Below, piece after piece: positions 29,182-37,887 of a DNA stretch of 64,000 nt (its first letter is position 1; each line of letters begins with the position of its first letter). This DNA comes from Altererythrobacter sp. C41. GTDB taxonomy: Bacteria; Pseudomonadota; Alphaproteobacteria; Sphingomonadales; Sphingomonadaceae. The notes under the pieces are model-generated. The model was not told the DNA's origin, did not search any database, and saw only the letters and a program-made list of their open reading frames with translations. The position numbers and the translations under genes were made by a program. Location: positions 496,001-560,000 of the forward strand of contig NZ_JAEVFE010000002.1 of assembly GCF_016803135.1 (NCBI RefSeq), written 5' to 3'.

Positions 29182-30909
29182 TCAGGTCTTGATATTGGCG
29201 TAGTACGGGATCGGCACGTCGTCCTCTCCGGCGCTGTCGCCGACCATCATCTTCGTACGCGGGTGCATGACCGCCGGATCGGTTATGATATTGAGGCAAT
29301 ACGGCTTGCCCGAGGCAAACGCCTCTTCGATGGCGCTGGTGATGTCTTCGTACCGGTCGATCCGCCGGGCCTCGACGCCGAAGCCGCCGGCGACGAGATC
29401 GTAGCGCGTATCCTCGAGCGCGACGATCACTTCGCGATCCTTGCCGTACAGGAGGTTCTGCGCGTTACGCGACATGCCCCATTCGGAGTTGTTCAGGACC
29501 ACGGTGACGATCGGCAGTCCGTGCCGGACCATCGTATCGAACTCCTGTATGTTGAAGCCGACCCCGCCGTCGCCGGCAAAGCAGACCACCGGGCGGTCCG
29601 GATTGGCACGCGCTGCGCCTATTGCAAAGCCGGGCGAGATGCCGAGGCAGCCGAGATAGCCGCACCGCAGATGCTGCCCCGCGCCCGGAGAGCGGACGAG
29701 GTCCCCGACCCAGTTGCCGGCTTCACCGCCGTCGGCGATCACCGCGGTTCCTTCGGGCAAGGCATCCATGATCGCGGCAACGGCGTGGCCCGGATGAATC
29801 TTGCCGGGGCTCGACTCCTTCGGTGCACTGGCAAAGCCGTTGCGTGCCATGGAGCGGAAGCTGCGCAGCTTTTCGGCCCAGTTTGTCCGTTCGGGCCAGC
29901 TCCCGCCTTGCCCGGCTTCGATGAGTGCATCGATCGTGGTGCCTGCGTCGGCGACGATGGGCAGGTCTGCCATTCGGACACGGCCGATTTCTTCCGGATT
30001 GACCTCGACCTGCGCAACATAGGCGTCTTGCGGAATGATCGCGCCCATTGCGCCGCCGAGAAACATGCCCATGCGGGCGCCGATCAGCAGAACGGCGTCA
30101 GCCGCTGTGCCCGAAGCGGCTGCCGCAGCCAGCCCGGCCGCGGCGCCGGCGTAGAGCGGGTGATCGTCGGGAAGGACGCCGAGTGCCTTCTGGCTGGCGA
30201 TAACGGGAACGCCGACGAGTTCGGCCAGCCGGCGCAGGCGCTCGCCTGAATCGGTCAGCATCACACCGCCGCCTGCGATGATCACCGGCCGTTCGGCCTT
30301 GCGAAGCATGTCGAGAACCTTGGCGACGGCGTCGGGCCGGGGGGCCGGAGGTACGGGCCGCTCCCATGAGTCGGTCTCGGGCGGCGCCTGGTCGGTTGGC
30401 CAGAACATGACGTCGATCGGGATTTCGAGAAAGACGGGTCCTGGAGGACCGCTGAGCGCGATCTCGCCGGCGCGGCGGACGAACTCGACGATGCGTTCGG
30501 GTTCGGCGATGCGCTGCGCCCATTTGGTGACCGGGCGGGCCATGGCCACGGCGTCGAAGCCGCCCTGCAGCGTATTGGCCTCGGCCTCGCGCAGCGGCGC
30601 GGCACCGGCGATGAAGAGGGTCGGGATCCGGTCGAGATGCGCATTCGCCATAGCGGTCAGCGCGTTGGTGAAACCCGGGCCGGCCGTGACAGCGCAGACA
30701 CCCAGCTTTCCGTTGGAAGAACGCGCGTAGGCGTCGGCGGCATGCCCGGCCGAGGCTTCGTGACGCGTGTCGGTGAGCCTGATGCCGAATTCTTCGCAAG
30801 CCATGTAAAGCGGATCGAGATGGCTGCCGTGCAGAGCAAAGATCTCGCTCACGCCCAGGCCGGCCAAAGTTGCAGCGACCAGCTCGCCGGCAGCGCGCTT
30901 CTTCGTCAT
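29182..30909 (-). CDS. Thiamine-diphosphate enzyme, benzaldehyde-lyase-like
   Basis: 575 residues with the three-domain ThDP fold. The N-terminal domain strongly recalls Pseudomonas benzaldehyde lyase: FALHGSHLDPLY, TRHEASAGHAADAYAR (catalytic Glu and supporting His), VTAGPGFTNALTAMANA, TLQGGFDAVAMARPVTKWA. The C-terminal ThDP motif is GDGGVGFNIQEFDTMVRHGLP ending in NNSEWG. Benzaldehyde lyase makes or splits acyloins (2-hydroxyketones); acetolactate synthase and oxalyl-CoA decarboxylase are more distant relatives. It is read divergently from a flavin monooxygenase and shares its operator region. Acyloin cleavage within this catabolic island is inferred. Confidence 0.8.
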   Translation of the reverse strand: MTKKRAAGELVAATLAGLGVSEIFALHGSHLDPLYMACEEFGIRLTDTRHEASAGHAADAYARSSNGKLGVCAVTAGPGFTNALTAMANAHLDRIPTLFIAGAAPLREAEANTLQGGFDAVAMARPVTKWAQRIAEPERIVEFVRRAGEIALSGPPGPVFLEIPIDVMFWPTDQAPPETDSWERPVPPAPRPDAVAKVLDMLRKAERPVIIAGGGVMLTDSGERLRRLAELVGVPVIASQKALGVLPDDHPLYAGAAAGLAAAAASGTAADAVLLIGARMGMFLGGAMGAIIPQDAYVAQVEVNPEEIGRVRMADLPIVADAGTTIDALIEAGQGGSWPERTNWAEKLRSFRSMARNGFASAPKESSPGKIHPGHAVAAIMDALPEGTAVIADGGEAGNWVGDLVRSPGAGQHLRCGYLGCLGISPGFAIGAARANPDRPVVCFAGDGGVGFNIQEFDTMVRHGLPIVTVVLNNSEWGMSRNAQNLLYGKDREVIVALEDTRYDLVAGGFGVEARRIDRYEDITSAIEEAFASGKPYCLNIITDPAVMHPRTKMMVGDSAGEDDVPIPYYANIKT

Positions 30910-30976
30910 CGGATTCTCCCAAAAGCCGTCATGCTTATGGGCGTGCCTATGTCAGTACTCTCACCAATACAAGGCA

Positions 30977-30988
30977 ATTGTATGCAAT
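30977..30988. promoter_or_regulatory. Island palindrome site 1 (ATTGTATGCAAT)
   Basis: One mismatch to the palindrome ATTGCATGCAAT. It lies 67 bases upstream of the ThDP lyase start in the divergent gap 30910-31211, and overlaps a second dyad, ATACAA-N5-TTGTAT (30967-30983). Apart from this and site 2, the 302-base gap shows nothing else recognisable. Confidence 0.65.
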
Positions 30989-31134
30989 GGGCGGCCGGCC
31001 TGCAGAGTCGACAGGCAGTCTTATGGGGAGGTCTTCTGGCCCAATCAGTCCCTTCCCAAGACAAGATGCCGTGTAGCAAATCATCGGGCCGCCAATCGTG
31101 ACCGCTGCAAAAATTATCGGTTGAACGGGTAATG

Positions 31135-31146
31135 ATTGGATGCAAT
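31135..31146. promoter_or_regulatory. Island palindrome site 2 (ATTGGATGCAAT)
   Basis: One mismatch to ATTGCATGCAAT, 65 bases before the monooxygenase start at 31212. It covers an alternative ATG at 31140, which is one reason to reject that start. Confidence 0.65.
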
Positions 31147-31211
31147 ATCACGCCAAAGACGGTGCCGACACGGACGGACCCGTTCGAGAATCAGGAGTCT
31201 TGGAAGAGTCG

Positions 31212-32702
31212 ATGGCCGAAAGCGAGCAGCACCGAACAGGTCCAGACGGGCGCCGCGGACGTCCATTGCTGCGCGTGGCGGTGATCGGTGCGGGTATGGC
31301 CGGTATCCTGGCTGCGATCAAGCTGCAGGACCGCGGCATCGAATGCGATGTCTTCGAGAAGGGCGACAGCGTCGGCGGCACTTGGCGGGAGAATACCTAT
31401 CCGGGCCTCGCTTGCGACGTGTCGGCGCACTGGTACACCTACACCTTCGCCCGTAACCCGGAATGGGACTCGCTGATGGCCGAAGGCAAGGACATTCGCG
31501 CCTACTTCGAGCGTGTCGCGCGGGACTTCGGCGTGCTCGAACGCACGCGCTTCAACAGCGAGGTCACGCAGCTCCGCTATCGCGAGGGTGCCTGGGACCT
31601 CAAGTGCGCGGATGGGCACGAAGGCAGGTACGATTTCGTCATCGCCGCCACCGGCGTGCTGCATCACGTGAACGTCCCCCGGTTCGAGGGTATCGAGACG
31701 TTCGAAGGTGCCGTCTTCCACTCGGCCCGCTGGGATCACGGCGTCGCGCTCGACGGCAAGCGCATCGGCGTCATCGGCACGGGATCGACCGCGGCGCAGC
31801 TTGCGTCCGCGCTGGTGCCGCGCGCGGAACGATTCGACCTGTTCCAGCGCACTGCGCAATGGGTCCTGCCGCGCGACAACGTGCCATACAGCGAAGAAGA
31901 AAAGGCCCGTTTCCGCGAGGATCCGGAAGCGCTCGAGCAACTGATCGCCGAGCTGCGGGCCAAGACGCTGGAAGGATACGCTACCGCGGTGATCGACGCC
32001 GACTCGCCTGAACTGGCCGCGATCGCACGGATTTGTCACGAGAATCTGGAGACCGTGAAAGACCCCGAGCTGCGGCGCAAGCTGACGCCGGACTATCGCG
32101 TCGGTTGCAAGCGGCTGGTCATCTCCAGCACGTTCTACGACGCCATCCAGCAGCCCAATGCCGAACTCGTCACATCGCCGATCCAGCGGATCGAGCCGGA
32201 GGGGGTGCGCACCGCCGACGGTGTGCTGCACGACCTCGATGTCCTCGTGCTTGCCACCGGTTTCCTGGTCGACCGGTTCATTCGTCCGACGCGAGTGATC
32301 GGGCGCGACGGGATCGACCTCGACGAAGTCTGGGCGGACGGACCACTGGCCTATCTGTCGATGAGCGTCGCGGACTTTCCCAACTTCTTCCTGCTCAACG
32401 GGCCCAACAGTCCGGTCGGCAACTTCTCGCTGGTCGAGGTCGCGCAGCACCAGATCGAATATATCATGCAGCTCGTGGAGGGCATCTGCCGCGGCGACTA
32501 TTCCGAAGTGAGCGCAACGCCGGGGGCGATGCGCAGGTTCGAAGCCGAACGCTGCGAAGCCGCGCGCAAGACGATCTGGGTGACCGGCTGCGATAGCTGG
32601 TATCTCGACAAGAACGGCGTGCCGGCATCGTGGACCTTTTCCTACGACCGCTTCGTCGACGAAACCGCCGCACCGCGGATGGAGGACTTCGAGGTCCGAT
32701 GA
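31212..32702 (+). CDS. Flavin-containing monooxygenase, Baeyer-Villiger type
   Basis: 496 residues. The FAD motif VIGAGMAG lies near residue 25 and the NADPH motif GVIGTGSTAAQ near 185. Between them is the Baeyer-Villiger fingerprint FEGAVFHSARWD (about 164-175; consensus FxGxxxHxxxW then P or D). Enzymes of this type insert oxygen next to a ketone, giving an ester or lactone. ATG 31212 is chosen because GGAAG precedes it by five bases; an in-frame ATG at 31140 lacks one and lies in an operator. It heads a nine-gene run to 38766. Confidence 0.9.
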   Translation: MAESEQHRTGPDGRRGRPLLRVAVIGAGMAGILAAIKLQDRGIECDVFEKGDSVGGTWRENTYPGLACDVSAHWYTYTFARNPEWDSLMAEGKDIRAYFERVARDFGVLERTRFNSEVTQLRYREGAWDLKCADGHEGRYDFVIAATGVLHHVNVPRFEGIETFEGAVFHSARWDHGVALDGKRIGVIGTGSTAAQLASALVPRAERFDLFQRTAQWVLPRDNVPYSEEEKARFREDPEALEQLIAELRAKTLEGYATAVIDADSPELAAIARICHENLETVKDPELRRKLTPDYRVGCKRLVISSTFYDAIQQPNAELVTSPIQRIEPEGVRTADGVLHDLDVLVLATGFLVDRFIRPTRVIGRDGIDLDEVWADGPLAYLSMSVADFPNFFLLNGPNSPVGNFSLVEVAQHQIEYIMQLVEGICRGDYSEVSATPGAMRRFEAERCEAARKTIWVTGCDSWYLDKNGVPASWTFSYDRFVDETAAPRMEDFEVR

Positions 32703-32765
32703 ACGGCCATGCAACGGCTCGGACGCCAGACCGGTCCGCGCCAACCACCGCATAAGGAGAGCGAC

Positions 32766-33164
32766 ATGATCACCCGTGAGGCCATTGCGAAGGCGCTTCG
32801 CGCTTTGAACGAGACCGAGAACGCCCGGCCGCATACCAGCGTCGAGGAAGTAAGCGCCGGTATCGACAAGATCATGGCGCCCGATGTCGAAGGCTGGCGC
32901 AACGGAGCCCACGTGCCCGACCGCGCAGGTGAGCGCGAAGTGGAACGCCGGGCTTTCGGCGCTCTTGCCGACTATCACCGCGTGGTCGAGCGGACGATCA
33001 TCGACCCACCCTTCGCCGCCACCGGCTGGACGATCCACGGATCGTTCGACGGACAGCCGGTGAGCGCGCCCGGCTCCTCTCAATTCGAGTTCAATGAGGA
33101 AGGACGGGTCAAACGCTACTGGATGAACTTCAATCCCGAGGATTTCTTCTACCGGAAGGGCTGA
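32766..33164 (+). CDS. NTF2/SnoaL-like small protein
   Basis: 132 residues after a strong AAGGAG. The C-terminal half (RVVERTIIDPPFAATGWTIH, FEFNEEGRVKRYWMNFNPED) has the alternating pattern of a SnoaL-like cone fold, found in isomerases, dehydratases and lactone hydrolases as well as in non-catalytic proteins. The function is not assignable. Its place after the monooxygenase suggests that it handles the oxidised product. Confidence 0.7.
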   Translation: MITREAIAKALRALNETENARPHTSVEEVSAGIDKIMAPDVEGWRNGAHVPDRAGEREVERRAFGALADYHRVVERTIIDPPFAATGWTIHGSFDGQPVSAPGSSQFEFNEEGRVKRYWMNFNPEDFFYRKG

Positions 33165-33201
33165 CCCTTCCAGGCGCACATTGATAACGGAGACGAATTG
33201 C

Positions 33202-33441
33202 ATGGCAGTCAGCGTTGAGCTTCCCAGCATCAGCATGGGCGTGACGGAAGCGACGATCGTCAGTTGGCTCAAGAACGTCGGCGACCGGGTCGAGGCCGGC
33301 GAGGTCATCGCCGAAGTCGAGACGGCGAAGTCGACGGTGGAAGTCGAATCCCCCGCGTCCGGCACTTTGGCGTCGATCGTGGTGCAGGTCGACGAGACCG
33401 TCGACGTCGGCACCGAGATCGCCACGATCGAGGAAGGCTGA
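33202..33441 (+). CDS. Free-standing lipoyl (biotinyl-lipoyl) domain protein
   Basis: Only 79 residues, consisting of one lipoyl domain: VELPSISMGVTEATIVSWL, GDRVEAGEVIAEVETAKSTV (acceptor lysine in ETAKS), ESPASGTLASIVV. No peripheral-subunit-binding or catalytic E2 domain follows; the next gene starts two bases after the stop. It would carry an acyl or aldehyde group from the E1 encoded next. Biotinylation is a less likely alternative, since the motif is ETAKS and not AMKM. Confidence 0.88.
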   Translation: MAVSVELPSISMGVTEATIVSWLKNVGDRVEAGEVIAEVETAKSTVEVESPASGTLASIVVQVDETVDVGTEIATIEEG

Positions 33442-33442
33442 C

Positions 33443-34423
33443 ATGTCACTGGACCGTGCCCGGCAGCTCGAGATGTTCCGGCGGATGCTGCGCATTCGCC
33501 TGTTCGAGGAAGCGCTGATCGCGCACTACCCCGTCGGCCACCTGAGCATCGGGCAGGAAGGTGCGATCGCCGGTGCGTGCATGGCGCTGCGCGACGACGA
33601 CTACGTCACCGGCACGCACCGTTCGCACGGCCATCCGATCGGCAAGGGCGCAGAGATCGCGCCGTTGATGGCGGAGATCTTCGGCAAGCGGACCGGCATC
33701 TGCAAGGGACTCGGCGGGTCGATGCACCTGACCGACACCAAGCTGGGTCTGATCTGTGAATCCGCGATCGTCGGCGGCGGTTTCCCGCTCGCAACCGGCG
33801 CGGGGCTGAGCGCGCAGGTGCGCGGCAGCGACCAGGTCAGCCTGTGCTTCTTCGGCGACGGCGCGGTCAACCAGGGCACCTTCAGCGAGAGCGTGAATAT
33901 GGGTGCGGTGTGGAAGCTGCCGGTCATCTATTTCTGCGAGAACAACGGCTATGCCGTGACCACGCCGGTTGAGAAGTCGCACGGTCAGCCGGAGATCGCC
34001 CGCCGCGCCGACGGATACGGAATTCCGGGTGTGGTCGTCGACGGACAGGACGCCGAAGCCGTCCACGCCGTGACGCTGGAAGCGGTCGAACGTGCCCGTG
34101 CCGGCGAAGGGCCGACGCTGATCGAGGCCAAGACCTATCGGTTCGACGAACACTCGAACCGCCTCGCCATTCCCATCGAATACCGCAGCAAGGAAGAGAT
34201 CGAGCACCATCGCAAGGAGCGCGATCCCATCACCCTCTACCGCGCCGTGCTGCAAGCGCGCGACCTGCTCTCCGAAGTCGAAGCGATCGAGGAGGAAGTG
34301 CGCAAGACTATCGACGATGCGGTGGAATTCGCCAAGGCCAGCCCCGAGCCCGAGATGAGCGATCTGTGGGACAGCATGTACGTCAACCCGATCGGCGCGC
34401 CGGTCGGGGGGGAGGGGTTATGA
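33443..34423 (+). CDS. ThDP-dependent dehydrogenase E1 alpha subunit
   Basis: 326 residues of the acetoin/pyruvate/branched-chain E1 alpha family. The ThDP motif runs FFGDGAVNQGTFSESVNMG then CENNGYAV; the earlier GKRTGICKGLGGSMHLTD stretch is typical of acetoin- and pyruvate-type E1. It decarboxylates a 2-oxoacid or cleaves an acyloin/diketone and passes the fragment to a lipoyl arm. Coupled to the lipoyl-domain gene upstream and overlapping the beta gene (ATGA 34420-34423). Confidence 0.92.
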   Translation: MSLDRARQLEMFRRMLRIRLFEEALIAHYPVGHLSIGQEGAIAGACMALRDDDYVTGTHRSHGHPIGKGAEIAPLMAEIFGKRTGICKGLGGSMHLTDTKLGLICESAIVGGGFPLATGAGLSAQVRGSDQVSLCFFGDGAVNQGTFSESVNMGAVWKLPVIYFCENNGYAVTTPVEKSHGQPEIARRADGYGIPGVVVDGQDAEAVHAVTLEAVERARAGEGPTLIEAKTYRFDEHSNRLAIPIEYRSKEEIEHHRKERDPITLYRAVLQARDLLSEVEAIEEEVRKTIDDAVEFAKASPEPEMSDLWDSMYVNPIGAPVGGEGL

Positions 34424-35397
34424 CCATGCGCAACGCCACCCAGAAACTGTCCTATCTCCAGGCCATCGTCGAAGCGCAGCGCGAGGAGATGCGCCGCGAC
34501 GAACGCGTGATCCTGATGGGTGAGGACATCGCCGTTTATGGCGCCCAGACGCTGTTCGACGAATTCGACGAGAAGCGGCTGCGCAACACGCCGATCTCTG
34601 AAAACAGCTTCGTCGGCGTCGGTGTCGGCGCCGCGCTGACGGGCCTGCGCCCCATCGTCGATCTGACCATTGCGAGCTTCTGCTATCTCGCCTCGGATCA
34701 GATCATCAACCAGGCGGCGAAGCTGCGATTCATGACCGGCGCGCAGCTGGCCGTGCCGCTCGTGGTGCGCACAAGCACGTTCTACAACAACCGCACTGCC
34801 GCCCAGCACGCCGACCGCCCCTATCCGCTGTTCATGAACACGCCAGGGCTGAAGGTTCTGGCGCCGTCGAATGCGACCGATGCCAAAGGCCTGCTCAAGT
34901 CGGCGATCCGCGACGACGACCCAGTGGTGGTGTTCGAGGACATCAACCTCTGGGGAAAGAAGGAGGAGGTCCCGACCGACGAGGATTTCCTCGTACCGAT
35001 CGGCAAGGCCGCAGTCCGGCGCGAAGGCGGAGATGTCACGATCGTCTCGATCGCCGGCTGTCTGCCGCATGCCCTGTCGGCGGCGGACGCGCTGGCGAAG
35101 GACGGCGTTGAGGCCGAAGTGATCGACCTGCGCACGATCGTCCCGCTCGACAAGGAGACGATCCTCGCGTCCGTCGCCAAGACTGGCCGGCTCGTCGTCG
35201 CGGATAACTCGCACAAAGTGGGCAGCGTCGCGTCGGAGATCGCGGCTGTCGTGTCGGAGGAGGGCTTCGAGAGCCTGAAGAAGCCGATCCAGCGCGTTGC
35301 CGCGCCGCAAGTCCACGTTCCTTACAACGCCGCGCTCGAAAAACAGCTTTTCGTCAGCAAGGACCGCATCATCGAGGCCGTCCGCGCAATCGCCTGA
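34420..35397 (+). CDS. ThDP-dependent dehydrogenase E1 beta subunit
   Basis: 325 residues: LSYLQAIVEAQREEMRRDER, GEDIAVYGAQTLFDEFDEKR, NTPISENSFVGVGVGAALTG and the C-terminal VIDLRTIVPLDKETI are family hallmarks. It forms the heterotetrameric E1 with the alpha subunit. No E2 acyltransferase or E3 dihydrolipoamide dehydrogenase is encoded in the window, so these must be borrowed from another complex or replaced. ATG 34420 follows GGGAGGG and overlaps the alpha stop. Confidence 0.92.
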   Translation: MTMRNATQKLSYLQAIVEAQREEMRRDERVILMGEDIAVYGAQTLFDEFDEKRLRNTPISENSFVGVGVGAALTGLRPIVDLTIASFCYLASDQIINQAAKLRFMTGAQLAVPLVVRTSTFYNNRTAAQHADRPYPLFMNTPGLKVLAPSNATDAKGLLKSAIRDDDPVVVFEDINLWGKKEEVPTDEDFLVPIGKAAVRREGGDVTIVSIAGCLPHALSAADALAKDGVEAEVIDLRTIVPLDKETILASVAKTGRLVVADNSHKVGSVASEIAAVVSEEGFESLKKPIQRVAAPQVHVPYNAALEKQLFVSKDRIIEAVRAIA

Positions 35398-35446
35398 CCC
35401 CACACGATCCTTTTGCATTCCAATCAAATCTCAACGGAGAATCCTC

Positions 35447-35869
35447 ATGGCCAACAGCATCGAAAAACGCTCCATCACGCAGGAAGCCAGCGACAAGCTG
35501 ATCGCCGCCGCGACCGCCAAGGCGGAAGAGATGGGAGTGCCGATGTGCATCTCGATCGTCGACGAGTCGGGCAACCTCAAGGCTTTTCGCCGGATGGACG
35601 GCGCGGCGCTGCTCTCGGTCGATATCGCGACCAACAAGGCGTACACGGCGATCAGCTTCGGCATGCCGAGCCATGGCTGGCACGAATTCATCAAGAACGA
35701 TCCGCCGCTGCTCCACGGCATTGTCCATACTCCGCGCCTGGTCGTGTTCGGCGGCGGCTATCCGGTGAAAGAAGGTGGTCACATCATCGGCGGAATCGGC
35801 GTCAGCGGCGGCCATTACGAGCAGGACATGGCGGTTGCGGAAGCCGGCCTTGCCGCACTCGCCGACTGA
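35447..35869 (+). CDS. GlcG/HbpS-family protein
   Basis: 140 residues. IVDESGNLKAFRRMDGAALLSVDIATNKAYTA (here cited by its ends, IVDESGNL and NKAYTA), then GGYPVKEGGHIIGGIGVSGG, define the GlcG/HbpS fold. Members accompany glycolate oxidase, diol dehydratase and other catabolic operons, and some bind heme or corrinoids; the role is not established. It follows the E1 genes by 49 bases with its own CGGAGA site. Confidence 0.82.
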   Translation: MANSIEKRSITQEASDKLIAAATAKAEEMGVPMCISIVDESGNLKAFRRMDGAALLSVDIATNKAYTAISFGMPSHGWHEFIKNDPPLLHGIVHTPRLVVFGGGYPVKEGGHIIGGIGVSGGHYEQDMAVAEAGLAALAD

Positions 35870-35919
35870 ATCTGCCTTGACCCCACCGGCAGCGCTGCGG
35901 CCTGGCTCGGATACGTCGC

Positions 35920-36726
35920 ATGGATGACATCTCTTCGATACTCTACGAGTCCGCGCAGCGCTTGCTGGGCGATCTGTCGGAACGCGTCCTGGCGGGACAG
36001 GCGCTGACCGACAAGGACCGCGCGGATGGCTGGCGGCGGATCGAGGAGATGGGCCTGCCCGTCGCGCTCGTGAGCGAGGAGGCAGGAGGGTTCGGCTTTT
36101 CCGATGCCGATGCCTTCGGGCTGGTGCGTATCTGCGGGCGCCACATCGTGGCCTGGCCGCTGGTGGAAACGATGCTGGCCAATCGCTTCGCGGTGGAGAA
36201 CGGCTCCGAGCCGCTCGAAGGCCCGGTCGAGACGCTGGGCGAGTTGACGCCCGAACAACGCGAGGCTGCGGCGCTGACGCGGGCCGTGCAGATGGCGGGC
36301 GCACTCGATGCGATCCTCGCCATGACCATTTCCCATGTGCAGGAACGCCAGCAATTCGGCCGTGCATTGGCGAAGTTCCAGGCCGTCCAGCACTCGCTTG
36401 CCATCCTCGCGAGCGAGGTCGCTGCCGGGCAGGCCGCCGCCGACCACGCGGTCGCCCGGCGGGCACAAGGCGGAGACGGGGCGACCCTCGCCATCGGCAT
36501 CGCCCGCGCCCGTATCGGGGAGGCGTGCTCGAAAGCTGCCGCCATCGCCCATCAGTTGCACGGAGCCATCGGCTATGCGCAGGAGCATCGGCTGCATCTT
36601 TATACGACCTCGCTCTGGAAATGGCGCGACGAGTTCGGGACTCAGGCCTGGTGGACCCAGCAGGTCGGCCGCGAGGTTCTCGCCTCCGGTCGCGATGCGT
36701 TCTGGCCGATGGTGACGGCAGCATGA
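35920..36726 (+). CDS. Half-size acyl-CoA dehydrogenase subunit lacking the middle domain
   Basis: 268 residues against 370-400 for the family. The N-terminal helical part (1-100, with MGLPVALVSEEAGGFGFSDAD) runs almost directly into the C-terminal helical domain (AVQMAGALDAILAMTISHVQERQQFGRALAKF, cited by ends; then AHQLHGAIGYAQEHRLHLYT). The beta-barrel domain that normally holds part of the flavin is missing. It is coupled (ATGA) to a full-length paralogue, so a heteromer like the FadE pairs of steroid catabolism is likely, with this chain structural or carrying only part of an active site. Confidence 0.82.
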   Translation: MDDISSILYESAQRLLGDLSERVLAGQALTDKDRADGWRRIEEMGLPVALVSEEAGGFGFSDADAFGLVRICGRHIVAWPLVETMLANRFAVENGSEPLEGPVETLGELTPEQREAAALTRAVQMAGALDAILAMTISHVQERQQFGRALAKFQAVQHSLAILASEVAAGQAAADHAVARRAQGGDGATLAIGIARARIGEACSKAAAIAHQLHGAIGYAQEHRLHLYTTSLWKWRDEFGTQAWWTQQVGREVLASGRDAFWPMVTAA

Positions 36727-37877
36727 CTCTCCTGACCTTTCCTCCTCCGGTCGAGAACGAGGCGACGGAGGCCCTGCGCACGGAGGTACGCGCCTTTCTC
36801 GCCGAAGCCATTGCGACGCGAACGCCGCTCGAGCGCGCCGAGAGCTGGAACGGGTTCGACCGGGAATTCAGCCGTGCAATGGGTGCGCGCGGCTGGCTCG
36901 GCATGACCTGGCCGAAGGAATACGGCGGGCACGAGCGCAGCGCCTTCGAACGCTACGTGGTGGTCGAGGAGACGCTTGCGGCCGGCGCGCCCGTCGCCGC
37001 GCACTGGATCGCCGACCGGCAGAGCGGCCCCTCCCTTTTACGCTATGGCACCGAGGCGCAGAAGCGCACGATCCTGCCGCGCATCGCGGCGGGGGACTGC
37101 GTGTTCTGCATCGGCATGAGCGAACCCGATTCCGGCTCCGACCTCGCCGCGACGCGCACCCGCGCGGAACGGCAGGTTGACGGATCGTGGACGGTCAACG
37201 GCACCAAGCTGTGGACCACCTACGGCCACGAAGCCGATTACATGATCCTCTTCTGCCGCACCTCGGGCACACCGGCGGACCGCCACAAGGGAACAAGCCA
37301 GTTGCTCGTCGACATGAAGGCGACTCCGGGCGTCACGGTCCGGCCGATCTACGACGTGATGGGCCAGCACCACTTCAACGAGGTCCATTTCGAAGACGCC
37401 GTGCTGCCGCCTGACGCGATTCTCGGCACGGAGGGCCAGGGATGGGCGCAGGTCATGGGCGAACTGGCCTATGAACGATCCGGGCCCGAGCGATTCCTGT
37501 CGTCGATCCAGCTCCTGCTCGAACTGATCGGCACGCTGCAGGGGAGCGAGAGCGTCGCGGCGCAAACGGCGGTAGGACGCCTGTTCTCGCACCTCGTCAC
37601 CTTGCGGCATATGTCGCGCGGCGTCGCCGCCTTGCTCGAGGCGGGCGAGGACCCGACGGTCCATGCCGCGATCGTGAAGGATCTCGGCGCCACCTTCGAA
37701 CAGGATCTGCCCGATATCGCGCGCAGCCTTGTCGACGAGGAGCCGGACCTGCAGAGCACAAGCGATTTCGCCGCCGTGCTCGCCTATACCACGATGGCCG
37801 CGCCGGCCTTTTCCCTGCGGGGCGGCACGCGCGAGATCCTGCGTGGTATCATCGCGCGGCAACTGGGCCTGCGCTGA
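36723..37877 (+). CDS. Acyl-CoA dehydrogenase, partner subunit
   Basis: 384 residues with all three domains: EYGGHERSAFERYVVVEE, IGMSEPDSGSDLAATRTRA, MGQHHFNEVHFEDAVLP, AYERSGPERFLSS and a C-terminal FSLRGGTREILRGIIARQLG. At the place where short-chain enzymes have a catalytic Glu (EGT) this protein has GGT, as in many FadE-type subunits, so the base must lie elsewhere. It probably oxidises a bulky or branched acyl-CoA together with the half-size subunit. Confidence 0.9.
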   Translation: MTLLTFPPPVENEATEALRTEVRAFLAEAIATRTPLERAESWNGFDREFSRAMGARGWLGMTWPKEYGGHERSAFERYVVVEETLAAGAPVAAHWIADRQSGPSLLRYGTEAQKRTILPRIAAGDCVFCIGMSEPDSGSDLAATRTRAERQVDGSWTVNGTKLWTTYGHEADYMILFCRTSGTPADRHKGTSQLLVDMKATPGVTVRPIYDVMGQHHFNEVHFEDAVLPPDAILGTEGQGWAQVMGELAYERSGPERFLSSIQLLLELIGTLQGSESVAAQTAVGRLFSHLVTLRHMSRGVAALLEAGEDPTVHAAIVKDLGATFEQDLPDIARSLVDEEPDLQSTSDFAAVLAYTTMAAPAFSLRGGTREILRGIIARQLGLR

Positions 37878-37887
37878 GGAGATCGCG

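Noticed and set aside
31140-31211. Upstream ATG extension of the flavin monooxygenase
   Set aside because: The ATG lies within a palindrome site and has no ribosome-binding site, while ATG 31212 has GGAAG at the right distance.
35412-35424. TTGCATTCCAA before the GlcG gene as an operator copy
   Set aside because: Two or more mismatches and located inside a continuous operon where no promoter is needed.
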